NCBI GenBank assembly: GCA_028274465.1
Contig: CM051457.1
Coordinates: 96,781,982 to 96,845,981, forward strand
Origin: Plantago ovata
Taxonomy: Eukaryota; Streptophyta; Magnoliopsida; Lamiales; Plantaginaceae
Direction of reading: 5' to 3'
Length of the DNA stretch: 64,000 bases
Shown: piece after piece, positions 11,502 to 20,897 of the stretch
Numbering within the stretch: the stretch's first letter is position 1
How the letters are laid out: each line of letters begins with the position of its first letter
The notes under the pieces: model-generated
What the model was told of the DNA's origin: nothing
What the model saw: the letters and a program-made list of their open reading frames with translations, nothing else
Databases searched by the model: none
Program-made: the position numbers and the translations under genes

Positions 11502-11805
11502 ATCACTAACAATGGTGGACTTATTGAGGCTTATTTGAGGATTAATTAAGCCAAAATGGAGGCTTATTTAGGCTTCATAAATGTAGTCCATGCTTGGGGG
11601 CTACATATTTGAAGCCCCTAAATAAGTACCAAATAATTTTTTTTTAACTTCATTTCCTTTATTTTTCATTAATTGTGTGGTGTGTGGAATGTACGTGTCA
11701 TGTGGAACCCACAAAAAAAAAAAAACTTAATAAGCCTAACCATTATAACAAAAAACCCAAATAAGTTTCAAATTTTGTAACCAACCATTGCTAATGCTCG
11801 GTGTA
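11502..11805. mobile_element. MITE, split near its left end by the Pack-MULE
   Basis: The left end (cactaacaatggt...cttatttg) and right end (...caaccattgctaatgc) are inverted copies: the reverse-complemented right end reads gcattagcaatggttgg. The 9 bases duplicated by the Pack-MULE belong to this terminal repeat, so the MITE's first few bases also lie at 9768-9776. The body is AT-rich and non-coding, with repeated 'aggcttattt' pieces. The superfamily is uncertain (hAT-like ends). Confidence 0.55.
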
Positions 11806-12263
11806 GGTTTGAGTAATATTATGCATTGGGTTGGGTAGATGTCACATGAGGTTAAATATAAAGTGGGGTTTGGATGAGTGAGCTAAGAAATCATCTTATT
11901 GACATTCACACTAGCTAGCATGGACAAGCAAATTAGAAGGCTTGACATATAGACTACTTCCCTTAATGTTTTTAAACTCATTACGGATGAGAACTTGCAG
12001 AACCACCCACTCGAAAAATTAGTGATGGAATGCATAATACTTCTCTGTAAGCCACATCAAAAAGAATTTAAATAAAGTGCTCGGAGTGGAAATACGACGA
12101 CATACACATTGGCAGAGAGATGTATCATACTGCTGAAGGAGTAGATGAAAAAAACATGCATGTATGAAAAGTTAAGGGCATCATCTAGTTAATGACCTAA
12201 CAATGATTTAGCTAGTGTTTGGGAGAAGATTTTGAACCTAATTTTGGATGTTGAGTATTTTAA

Positions 12264-12643
12264 GGTAGTGTTCGTAAATGCTTATTAAAAGTGATTATCT
12301 GCCTTTTTACATGTTTATATAAGCAATTTTATAGTGTTTGCTTTCCTTGCTTCTGTCGTTTCTCCTCTAAAATTAATCAGGCTAACAGTTGTAAGCTAAA
12401 AGCATCAAGTGAGGTGTTTTTAGTGCTTAAAGAACCATATAAATAGGAAAGGTAATAAAATGCTAATTAAAGTAATACTATTTAAGTAATTAATTTAATT
12501 TCAACAGAACACTAATATGTTGCTTAATTTCAACATTTACTGTTTATACCAAACACCTCATGTTTTTGCTTAAAATCAGCTTTTTAAAAGTTTAAGCAAA
12601 ATCAACCCATAATTGATTTTGATAAGTATTTGCAAACACTACC
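12264..12643. mobile_element. Tourist-type (PIF/Harbinger) MITE with TAA TSD
   Basis: The TIR is about 36 bp: left ggtagtgttcgtaaatgctt, and reverse-complemented right ggtagtgtttgcaaatactt. It is flanked on both sides by TAA (12261-12263 and 12644-12646), the TWA target typical of PIF/Harbinger. The interior is AT-rich and non-coding. The element sits inside the older MITE at 12215-12828. Confidence 0.8.
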
Positions 12644-12733
12644 TAACTACAACTTTGACGGGAGGTTTCAAGCCAAAAAATCAATTCAACAAAATCCAAT
12701 TTAAAACTTAATTTTCATCAAAATCTTAATTTA

Positions 12734-12734
<1 letters not shown>

Positions 12735-12774
<40 letters not shown>
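12735..12774. repeat. Poly-A tract (40 bases)
   Basis: An uninterrupted run of 40 A residues lies inside the outer MITE. It is probably slippage expansion rather than a retrotransposon tail, because it lies internal to the paired inverted ends. Confidence 0.9.
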
Positions 12775-12776
<2 letters not shown>

Positions 12777-13051
12777 AACTCAACTTCACCAAAATCAAAA
12801 ATTTATTTTCAAAACCCATCCCAAACACTAAGTGTTTTTTTTTTTTATAACGGTAAAATCTACCTATTCTACTCCTACACTACTCTTTTATCACCATATA
12901 ACTCCAAATAAACCTATACCAAACTTATGTTTCCGTCGGGTTCGAATCCACGACTTCTTCTTCCTACTCCAGCTCCCCCAAACACTCAACTGATTTATAC
13001 CAAAAATGGATTTGTCACCTTCAAAATCCATAGAAGTGATCATTAGGTTTT

Positions 13052-13953
13052 GGGAATATTACATCTACCTCCCTCAGTGGAAGCTCTAATCACAAATGTT
13101 CCCTCGCTAGTTCAACAATTACATTCAACCCCCTTTTCATCCTTAACCGTTGACCAGCTCATTCCTTTCTCTCCAAATTTGACAAAACAAACAAGCCCTT
13201 AATTTTACAAATTATTTTTCCCTTTTCATTTTTTTTTTTTGACAATTTTTTTTCCTTCTTCTTTATCTTCTTCCGGTGACCGGAATCCGGTTGCAGCCCA
13301 ACCGGAGCTGCAAGCAACTCCGATTTGGAGCTGCAACAGCTCCCGGTCGGAGCTGTTTGCAGCTCTGATTCGGAGATGCAAACAACTCTCGACTGGAGCT
13401 GCAATAGCTCCCGGTCGGAGTTGTTTGCAGCTCCGTTCTGGAGTTGTTTGCAGCTCAGATTTGGAGTTACATACAGCTCCCGACCGGAGCTGCAATAGGT
13501 CCCGATCAGAGCTGTTTGCAGCTCCGATTTGGAGCTACATACAGCTCCCAACCGGAGCTGCAACAACTATGATTTGGAGTTGCAAGCAGCTTCGATTCGG
13601 AGCGGCAAACAGCTCCAGATCGGAGCTGTTGCAGCTCCCGATCTGGAGCTGCTCCAGATCGGAGCTGTTGCAGCTCCGATCGGGCTGTTACCGGAATCCA
13701 GTGGTAGCTAGAAGAAGAAGAAAAAAAATTGTAAAAACAAAAAAAAAAAACACGTGTCTTGCACGTGCAAAGGAAGCTTGTTTGGATGTTGAGAAAATCA
13801 GATTTCGGAAGGAGCCTTAATTCGGAGAAAGTCAAGAGCGTGGGGCTCAATGTAATTGATTTGATCTAAGGAGGGAACATATGTAATTGTTAATCTAACG
13901 AGGAAAGATATGTAATAAGCTAATTTAACGAGGGAGGTGGATGTAATTCACCC
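13052..13953. mobile_element. MULE-type foldback MITE with exact 9-bp TSD
   Basis: An exact 9-bp duplication, ttaggtttt, flanks the element (13043-13051 and 13954-13962). The termini are inverted: left gggaatattacatctacctc and reverse-complemented right gggtgaattacatccacctc, both continuing CCTC. Going inward, a pyrimidine tract ending cttcttccgg near 13275 pairs with a purine tract near 13705-13730, so the arms can fold for roughly 200 bases each. The centre holds the palindromic tandem array. There is no transposase; it is non-autonomous and presumably mobilised by a MULE such as the one at 31.6 kb, whose sub-terminal sequence it resembles. Confidence 0.85.
13307..13690. repeat. Array of ~17 palindromic 22-23-bp units
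   Basis: Successive units have the form ggagctgNNNNcagctccNNNN (for example ggagctgcaacagctccc and ggagctgtttgcagctctg) at 22-23-bp spacing. Each unit is itself an imperfect palindrome built on AGCT. Long open frames exist on both strands only because the unit contains no stop codon in several frames. They are not considered genes. Confidence 0.85.
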
Positions 13954-14360
13954 TTAGGTTTTTCATAATTGAAATTTTGAGCAATTAAGCACATATAAAT
14001 ACCATAGACATAATGTTTATTCTTTTAATCTTTAATTTAATATTTAAATATACAAAGTAGTACATATTTTCATATAACCTGTGAACACCATCATAAATTA
14101 ATAAATTGACGATGTTTACTATTTTAGGAACAACTGAACAACAATGTTCCGATGTAAATGGACTAACGTTAAAAAATATTCTAAGAATAGGATCTATCAC
14201 TAAACTAGCGAACGATGAGGATTTCTTTTGGTTCATTCTATAAACACCGCTATAAAAGCCATCAAAATGCTCTAAATTAACAAGGCAGTACAAGCACAAA
14301 ACTTCTAGGCAAGAAATACTATATCTTACCTTGAAGTTTTGAGCAACTCTCACAACCGCG

Positions 14361-14552
14361 ATGGAAATGAAGAAGATCACTTGCGCTGCCCTCATTGTTG
14401 TCGCCGCCTCCATGAGTGCCGTAACAGCAGCTATTACGGACCCACCCGCCCAAGAGCCCGCCCCCATCAGCGGTGCTTTCGCGACATTGCCTGCAATGGG
14501 TGCCCTTTTCGGGACCTCCCTCCTTTCGTTCTTCGCCGTTTACATGCACTAA
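14361..14552 (+). CDS. AGP23-like arabinogalactan peptide
   Basis: This is a 63-residue single-exon protein starting MEMKKITCAALIVVAASMSA. Residues 1-24 form a signal peptide ending ...VTAA. The short core has DPPAQEPAPIS, with AP/EP dipeptides suited to Hyp-arabinogalactan addition. The C-terminal part (LPAMGALFGTSLLSFFAVYMH) is a hydrophobic GPI-anchor signal. The MEMKK start, the LPA.G.L.G.SL.SF sequence and the terminal Y-x-H match the AGP23/AGP40 type of AG-peptide, which in Arabidopsis is mainly expressed in pollen. The second Met (14367) is a possible alternative start. It differs in sequence from the minus-strand AG-peptide 5 kb away and is not a tandem duplicate. Confidence 0.85.
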   Translation: MEMKKITCAALIVVAASMSAVTAAITDPPAQEPAPISGAFATLPAMGALFGTSLLSFFAVYMH

Positions 14553-14885
14553 TCAATCGGACATCATGTGAAAGTTATAATGTTTCTGGAAAAGGAATAA
14601 TTATTTTATTTTTCATTTGTAATTTGTATGTTGCACATGCTTAATTGTTTATTCTATACATAACATAATGATATTTTACTACATCTTATATTGTATTTAT
14701 TCTTTTCATATATCCTGGAAACGATTAACTATCAATAGAGGTTATTATTGCCCTCCTAGGAAGGGGGTTCTCATAATAGACAATACTAGACTACTAATTA
14801 CAAACTAGTAAAAAAAACACTGATTTTGTGGGTTGACTGACCATTAATTACCAAAATGTCATGGCTTTAAATTTGCCAAACAAAT
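14553..14885. other. Downstream region of the AGP23-like gene
   Basis: AT-rich sequence that includes the 3' UTR. No defined poly-A site or further gene is recognised. Confidence 0.4.
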
Positions 14886-15182
14886 ATGCCCTTACATTTT
14901 TCTTTTTTTTTTCTTTTTCCTTTTTTTTTCTTCTTCTTTTTTTTTTTTTTTTTTCTTTTGTTCTTTTTTCCTTCCCCCCTTCTTCTTCAAGCTCCTACCG
15001 GCTTCCGTCGGAATCCGGTAGTCAGAGCTCAGAGCCCCTGCTCTCCAATCTGGGAGCAGAGCTTCAATCCATTGAAGCTCTGCTCCCACATCGGAGCTTG
15101 CAGGCTCCGACCGGAGATGATTTTGGTGACCGGAGCTATGAGGAAGAAAGGAAGAAAAAAAACATTAAAGAATTTAGAAAAA
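14886..15182. mobile_element. Third copy of the foldback-MITE core
   Basis: A long pyrimidine tract (14894-14995), a GC-rich centre with imperfect palindromes (tgggagcagagcttcaatcc / gaagctctgctccca), then a purine tract (gaggaagaaaggaagaaaaa). This is the same pyrimidine-palindromes-purine plan as 1660-1850 and 13230-13740. The outer MULE-type termini are not clear, so the element's limits are uncertain. Open frames over the tract are low-complexity artefacts. Confidence 0.5.
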
Positions 15183-15239
15183 GGTAATTATTTTTTGTTT
15201 AAAATAATTTTTTGCCATAGTTTGAATGATTATATATTT

Positions 15240-15575
15240 ATTACGTCAACCGGGTTAACCTTCTGAGTTGACCCGGGTTGACCCCTCCGATATGATTTTC
15301 CGCTTCAACCCTGAGTTTCTGAACATAGATAGCCAATCACATACATTCTCATATCCTTCATTTAATCATAGTTATCCGGTTGTAGACAATCGAGTTTTCC
15401 TAATTAATTCATTAATCTCTCGAGAGTATTATGAACCCATTCTATCACACGCTTATCATCTCTCGAATTTGTAACACACATAATAAACGCATTAAACTCC
15501 ATGAATGTCTCTATCTCACAGTATTTTACGGTACTATAATCTATTGGCAGAGTTAATTCTCATCTCTCGAATCTC
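15240..15575. other. Unassigned repeat-like sequence left of the mitochondrial insert
   Basis: There is a direct/inverted pair of 'gttgaccc' motifs near 15245-15285, then AT-rich sequence with several 'tctctcga' motifs. It could be part of an old LTR or other repeat, but no termini are visible. Confidence 0.3.
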
Positions 15576-15623
15576 CCTTTACGCCCAGTCATTCCGAAGA
15601 ACACTTGCCCCCCCCCCCCCGTC

Positions 15624-15659
<36 letters not shown>

Positions 15660-15680
15660 CTTCCTCGAGTCTTGTCACGA
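15576..15680 (-). rRNA. NUMT: fragment of plant mitochondrial 18S (rrn18) rDNA
   Basis: The stretch contains the universal small-subunit rRNA '530-loop' region in antisense: ttaccgcggctgctggcacg followed by gagttagccggggcttcttc. The left flank, tttacgcccagtcattccga agaacacttgc, and the C-run match plant mitochondrial SSU rRNA better than plastid or bacterial 16S: the plastid gene lacks the C-run, and bacteria have ccctccgtatt. The C-run is 13 here; from memory the mitochondrial gene has about eight. Only ~100 bp is present, so it is a nuclear insertion of organelle DNA and not a working rRNA gene. Confidence 0.85.
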
Positions 15681-16255
15681 ATTAAAATCTTGAAGTCATT
15701 GCAATTGGTGATCAAGCAATTACAAGCATTATACACATATTAATATACTCAACAACTATGAAAACTATGAATTAACTTTGAATACTCAAATAGTCATAAC
15801 TAGGTTACACCGTAACCCTAAAAAAAGGAAATAGATCAACATAATTCAAGGATCATAAATCAAGAAGTATGAAAACATAATCCAACAAAAAGAAACAAAA
15901 AGAAAGAAGGAATCGATTTTTGGTGATCGATTCTCTCTCTCCTGGAACGCGAAATTGTGTTTTCTATCTATCTATCGATAATTTTGTATGTCTGTTTGAA
16001 AATCAGAATGACTCAAAAGTAAAAAGGCTTAAATATTGGTCTTCCAAGCCCAAAATAAGGTACGTAGGAATCTTCAAAAATTGGACCTTGGACCATATCC
16101 AACTATTGGGTTTTCTTTTCCATCTCCATAAATCACCAACTCGAACCACCTAGGCCAAAATAAACATAATACAAGTAAAATTAGACAAAAATAGCCTCTA
16201 AACATACAAAATATCAATTAAAAGATAGTGATAAGTAGGTATAAAATCGACTTGT
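15681..16255. other. Unassigned sequence right of the mitochondrial insert
   Basis: AT-rich, with features that can occur in LTRs (a 'ctctctctcctggaacg' leader-like stretch, 'ttgggttttctttt'), but no paired terminus, primer-binding site or coding domain was seen. Nothing is claimed. Confidence 0.3.
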
Positions 16256-16257
16256 CA

Positions 16258-16775
16258 GTCTCTACTTGTGTGACTGATTGCGGAACCAATGCCAGCCAAT
16301 ACATGCTTCAAAGAGTGTGTTTTGGCCACTGTCTGAATATTTTAAGCCTCTTTTTTAGTTTCTCTGTGAGGATGACTGATTGTGAAACCAATGCCCACAA
16401 TCCATGTTCTCTTGAGTTTATTTGGCCATTGTTTGAATGTTATAAGCCTATATTTGAGTGTCTCTAAATGTGTGAATGAATTTGGACCAAATGCCCACCA
16501 ATCCATGTTCCCTCGAGTGTGTATGGCCCTTGCATGGTTGTTTTAAACTTGTATTCGAGTGTCTCTTTCTATGTGAATGATTGTGGACCAAATGTCCACC
16601 ATTCCATATTCCCTTGAGTGTGTTTGGCCCTTGGCATATTTTTTAAAGCCTATATTTGAGTGTATCTACACGTGTAAATGTGATTATGGACCAAATGCCC
16701 ACCAATCATGTTTCCTTGAGTGTGTTTGGCCCTTGACTAGTTGTTATTAGCTTGTACTTGTGTGTGTTTTAAGCC
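16258..16775. repeat. ~101-bp tandem repeat, about 5 copies
   Basis: Five diverged copies start near 16258, 16358, 16460, 16561 and 16661. Each has the order gtctct...tgtgaatgattgtgga / ccaaatgcccaccaatcc / atgttcccttgagtgtgttt / ggcccttg. Copies differ by substitutions and small indels. The period of 100-102 bp is constant. Confidence 0.8.
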
Positions 16776-16928
16776 TGTGTGAGTTTCTTCTTAATGTTTT
16801 TATATCCTTTATGAGTATGTTAAAATCATTTCTAAAGTATTTTTGTTTTTACAAGTCATCTTTTCATAAGGTTGTAGATGATGGTTTCAATAGTGATCTG
16901 ATTCAAGTGCAGACTATAGTATTCCAAG

Positions 16929-17406
16929 CAGGGCGGAGCTACCCACAAGCCTGTGGGTTCAACTGCACCCACAACATTTTTTATTTTTTAATTATATCTA
17001 ATATAAAATTTTATTTTGCCCCACAAATTAAATTGTTTGGACCCACATAAGTTTATAAAATCTATTTTGAATCCCTTTATTTGGTTGGAGCATATATAAT
17101 AAATGTGAATATGTATGAGTATATTTTTATGTAAAAAACAATGCAATCTTGAAGAGAATAAATATGCATATGTGTCTAATTGAATTTAGAGCAACGGAAA
17201 AACATCAGATTCATTAATATTATTGAAAAATTGTCCACCTTGCTAGCTATTTGTATGTTAAAGTTAATTGTTTTAGTGGGAATTTTAAAATCGTATATTA
17301 AGGAAAATATTTAGTTACGGGAGTTCATGATAAAACTATTAAGTACTAGTTCCAAATTACAAAGAATTTTAATCCCCACTAATGAAAAATTCTAGATCCG
17401 CCCCTA
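16929..17406. mobile_element. hAT-type MITE with exact 8-bp TSD
   Basis: An exact 8-bp duplication, attccaag, lies at 16921-16928 and 17407-17414. The left end, cagggcggagctacc, and the reverse-complemented right end, taggggcggatctagaattt, are inverted copies of the common plant CAGGGGCGGA-type hAT terminus. The element is 478 bp and non-coding. Confidence 0.82.
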
Positions 17407-17593
17407 ATTCCAAGCATCCAAAACCAAAACTATTAAGCACCGAGAACAAGCTCTCAACCTCAACTGGATAATGCTCCAAACGAAAACAGTCTACCTCAAG
17501 TTCTTTTGGATCCAATATGCACCAACATAAAGGGGAAGAAACCAAAAAATCCTCAACAAATTTCGAAGAAGAAAGCCCAATGAAATATCTCAA
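17407..17593 (-). pseudogene. Possible protein-coding remnant next to the hAT MITE
   Basis: A minus-strand open frame starts at 17593 (MRYFIGLSSSKFVEDFLVSS) and runs through ordinary-looking protein sequence (...PVEVESLFSVLNSFGFGCLE) up to the MITE border. Past the MITE the same strand continues for a short way. The composition looks coding, but no family is recognised. It may be an exon fragment of a host gene or of a repeat. Confidence 0.3.
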
Positions 17594-17740
17594 TGTGGAT
17601 GTGGATCTAAATGCCCGTAATGACCATTATTGTAATTTTTTAAACTTTTAAGTGCTTTCCTTATCGTATTGTCTAAATGTTTTTTTTTTCAAAACCAGTA
17701 AGTTGAATAACTGTTTGTTTTAAGGTGAAGTATTAATACT

Positions 17741-18195
17741 TTGGCTTGCAATAAGTTAATCCTCAACTCAAGAGTTGCAAAAGAAGTGGAGGAAAATTTG
17801 ACTTTGGGGAAGGCGTTGGGTGTTTTGGATGAGGCGGATACTTCTAGAGCTAGAGAGACTTTAGGTCTTTGGGAACAAAGAGACTTGGTAGTTGATAATG
17901 TGGATGGTTTGCTAGGTATTGGATCTCTTAGTTGTGGATCATGAAAATGTTTAGCTTCAATGTAAGAGGTTTGAGGGGGATATTGAAGAAGGACGAGGTT
18001 AGGAGACTCATTGTGGAAGAAAAGGTAGATTTTGTTTGTTTGCAAGAAACGAAAAAGAGGTGTTTGTGAAATCGAAGGTAGAGTCTTTGTGGAGAGGGTC
18101 TAACGTTGATTGGCTTTTTAGTGGAGCGATTGGTTCCTCTGGTGGTCTACTTTGCATGTGGAACAAAGACATCTTTGTTAAAGAGTCCTTTTAGG
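17741..18195 (+). pseudogene. LINE: end of ORF1 and start of ORF2 endonuclease
   Basis: An open frame at 17741-17944 (MACNKLILNSRVAKEVEENL...) ends with a TGA that overlaps the ATG of the next frame at 17941, the compact ORF1/ORF2 junction of plant L1-type LINEs. The second frame starts MKMFSFNVRGLRGILKKDEV and reaches DFVCLQETKK, the N-terminal motifs of the APE-type endonuclease (NVRGL, LQETK). A frameshift near 18060 separates this from SSGGLLCMWNKDIFV, the next endonuclease block. The sequence breaks off at ~18195. Dead copy. Confidence 0.75.
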
Positions 18196-19045
18196 GAGAG
18201 GAGGGAGCCCCACTATTTCATCTGAAAACAGGAGCACTGCAAATTAGATACTGAAACACCACTATTTCATCCGTAAATAGGAGCACTGCAAACACTATAA
18301 CTGCAAAGACCGGTGGCATAATGGGGAAAATCATAGGGCCGATGATCACAAATTTAGCTTAATATTCATCCTCATCTCTACACCAAAAGGGTATAGTTGG
18401 AAAATCACCTACTATTTTGAATCCCCATTATACCCCTGCCTTTATTAGTTATATTTCAGTCTGCCTAGCCTCTTTTTGGAAGGAGAATCAGAATTTGGCC
18501 TCTGGACCAAATTTTCTCTCAAAATTCTCGCCAGCATTTTGGGCCATTGATAGAAGCCCAGTCCATTGTCCAGTTGGGCCAGCAGCATGTGGATGGGGTT
18601 TTTAGGCAAGAGTTAAGTCTTGAGGTGGTTCCTTCCTTGGGTTCGAGAAGGAGAATGTTTCTTTCAAAGTAGAAAGGGTCCTTAAGCTAAAATAATCTAT
18701 TAGACTCCAACAAGCTAAGAAGAAATGGGTTAAAGAAGGTGATGCGAATTCTAAAGTCTTCCATGGTGTTGTGGCTAGGAGAGGTAGGATGAAAGCCTTG
18801 AATGATCTTAGAATCAATGGTCATTGGTTGGAGGAAGTAGAGGGTGTTAGAGAAGGAGTTTTTCAATTCTTTCATCATCATTTTCAAGAGCAAATGGAGC
18901 ATTATTTAAGGTGAAGGGAATGGAAGGGAATACCTTAAGTCTTGAATCCAAATTTTTGTTGGAAATACCTTTTGAAGAAGAGGAGATAAAAGAGCGGTTT
19001 GGGATTGTGGCAAAGATAAAATTCCGGGTCCGGATGGTTTGGCCT
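18190..19045 (+). repeat. ~850-bp duplicated block, copy 1 (copy 2 at 23078-23930)
   Basis: From 'caaattagatactgaaacac' (18239) through '...ccgggtccggatggtttgg' (about 19044), this block matches 23081-23930 at high identity. It comprises part of a long-inverted-repeat element (to ~18602) followed by LINE ORF2 coding for KKWVKEGDANSKVFHGVVAR and downstream residues to the start of the RT domain (DKIPGPDG). Both copies share the same junction between the inserted element and the LINE (gggtttttaggcaagag), so the insertion happened before the duplication. Confidence 0.75.
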
Positions 19046-19049
19046 AATC

Positions 19050-19387
19050 GCATCCAATCGGGTTTAAAGAGAAGGTGTCATACCATGTGGCGATTGTGAT
19101 TAAGGAAGATGGACGAGATTGGGACCCCAGACCATTTCGTTTTATAAACGGTTGGTTCAAGGATGCTTCTTTTAGAAAGGTAGTGGAGGAGTCTTGGAGA
19201 GATGGATCAATTATGGGTTGGGATCTTATGTTGTGAAGAAACAATTGAAGAGGGTTAAAACAAAAATTAAAGAGTGGCATTCTAAAGAATACGGTGTTTT
19301 GAACCGGATAATTCTTGAATTGGAACAATCGTTAGAGGGGTTGGATGAGGAGGTTGAAAGAGATTATTGTTCTTGGGGTGGATAATT
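19050..19387 (+). pseudogene. LINE ORF2 segment from between endonuclease and RT
   Basis: Coding for ...VIKEDGRDWDPRPFRFINGW and ...KTKIKEWHSKEYGVLNRI, the linker between endonuclease and RT in plant L1-type ORF2. In an intact LINE this precedes the segment now found at 18603-19041, so the order is inverted relative to the family. It ends at 19387, where an LTR begins. Confidence 0.65.
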
Positions 19388-19389
19388 TC

Positions 19390-20895
19390 TGATGACAGTG
19401 TTTTTTACACTTTCATTCGGTTCTTTTTCACCAATTTAGCTATACTCTTGAATGCATTTTAGTGCATTTTGTTAGAATAGTGTTACGTTTCCATTTCTTT
19501 TGTTATTTTCAGGTTTTAGGTGAAAATCGCACTTTTGGATGTAAATCATGGCGAAACATTGAAGTTTTGGTGCAACAAGATCACCCGTAGTGTGTCAAGG
19601 AGTACCAGGACGTGTTTCCAGATCAAAAGACCAACTTTCGGAGCTCAAAACCGTGCCCAAGGCCAAGGAGAACATGAAATATTTGAGATATCTTGTATGA
19701 GGCGGAAATGGTAGTTCATTCGGAGTTCAGATGAAGATTTTGGAGCCTTTGAAGTGAAATCTGGAAGTTCCATTTGCATAGTCTCGGTATTTTGGACACC
19801 AGTCTTTCATACGATATTGGATTGGGACGAGGTTACAACCTACGTGTAACTAACTCGAATTGCTATCCAATGGTGGGTCTTACGTGCCAATCCGAGTTCG
19901 GACGCATCCGGAATCTCTGTTCGAACTTAGAGGAAAAACTGGTGAGCTTGCTGCCAGCCACAGGCGGACCGCCTGGGACGGGGGGCGGACCGCCCCTCAG
20001 ATTCCGGAATTCTGCGATATTTTATATATATAAGTCGAATTTTCATATCTTAGATCATAATTTTGCAGACATAAACCCTAGAGCTTGTTATGGGTTTTCT
20101 TTCTCTTAGAACTACTTTATCTTAGCAATTTGGAGCACCAAGGTAGAGATTTGGACATCTTTTGATCTCACCTTGCTAGAAACTTGTGAGTTTAGCAATT
20201 CACCGGAGATTGACAACCCTCGGTGGTAACTTTGTATCTCACCTTTTTCATACTCTATCTTTCAATTCAATTATGTTTTCATCTATGATTGCTATTGTTG
20301 ATCTTGATTTTGATATGAGTAGCTAAATTTCTAGTTGGTGATAGTATGTAAATTCATAGCAAGGGTTCATATTGTGCATGATTGAGTTTCTGAGTCTTTT
20401 ACTTGTATAATTGTTTTATTCGATTCTTTGATCCGACTAAGCCAAATATCTTCGTATAAAAGTGTTAGAAACACTAGGACAATTCAAGATCATCGATTCA
20501 ATAGTTATAATTATCAAGTACTGCTTGAACTAAGCCTGACAACCTTAGCCAAGTATTAGTATAGATAGGAAGCTTTCAAAATACATGTCTACAAATCTGT
20601 CTTTTGGTGTTTGTTAATTCGAATTACTTTTAAAGCACTACGTGTTGCACTTTCATGCATAATTAGAACCCGAAGCTTAGAATGAGCATTACTATCACCA
20701 GCTCTCGTTATATATTGTTAAGTTAAGATAAGTTAAATTTTTTTTCTGAATTTATAATAGTTATTGTAGTTAAAGCTAGTTAAGTCCCTAGATATCGACA
20801 CTCGAGGTCATCTTACCTCTGCACTACGTGTTTTGTGTAGTTGTGAGTTGCCCTTTGGCTTTCAAACAAATTTATTTGATTGTTCGAGTTTGACA
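19390..20895 (+). mobile_element. LTR (plus orientation), TR-GAG-like family, fossil
   Basis: The sequence starts tgatgacagtg...acactttcattcgg and ends ...gttcgagtttgaca. It matches, in the opposite orientation, the LTRs at 20898-22174, 44742-46022 and 51668-52652 (shared blocks include 'aatagtgttacgtttcc' and 'attgacaaccctcggtgg'). No internal domain adjoins it. It is clearly diverged from the other copies and therefore old. Confidence 0.75.
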
Positions 20896-20897
20896 AT

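Larger units (their letters stand above)
12215..12828. mobile_element. Outer Tourist-like MITE, split by another MITE
   Basis: The left end, gtgtttgggagaagattttg, and the reverse-complemented right end, gtgtttgggatgggttttga, form a terminal inverted repeat. The element is interrupted by the MITE at 12264-12643 and contains a 40-base poly-A run (12735-12774). The ends resemble PIF/Harbinger (Tourist) MITEs. An exact TSD is not clear. Confidence 0.55.

Noticed and set aside
9768-11510. Reading the SDR exons as a normal resident gene
   Set aside because: No downstream SDR exons occur before the next gene, and the fragment is exactly enclosed by TIRs and a 9-bp TSD.
13307-13690. CRISPR-like look of regularly spaced palindromic repeats
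   Set aside because: The context is a plant nuclear transposon, there are no unique spacers, and units are contiguous and diverged.
13159-13850. Several 89-193-codon open frames on both strands
   Set aside because: They arise from the stop-poor 22-23-bp palindromic units and repeat the same few residues; not genes.
13985-14467. 160-codon minus-strand frame opposite the AGP23-like gene
   Set aside because: Shadow of the AG-peptide coding strand extended through AT-rich sequence; no motif.
14861-15266. Overlapping open frames rich in Phe, Ser and Lys
   Set aside because: Low-complexity pyrimidine and purine tracts of the foldback core; no protein motif.
15576-15680. A functional rRNA gene
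   Set aside because: Only ~100 bases of the small-subunit sequence are present, embedded in nuclear repeats.
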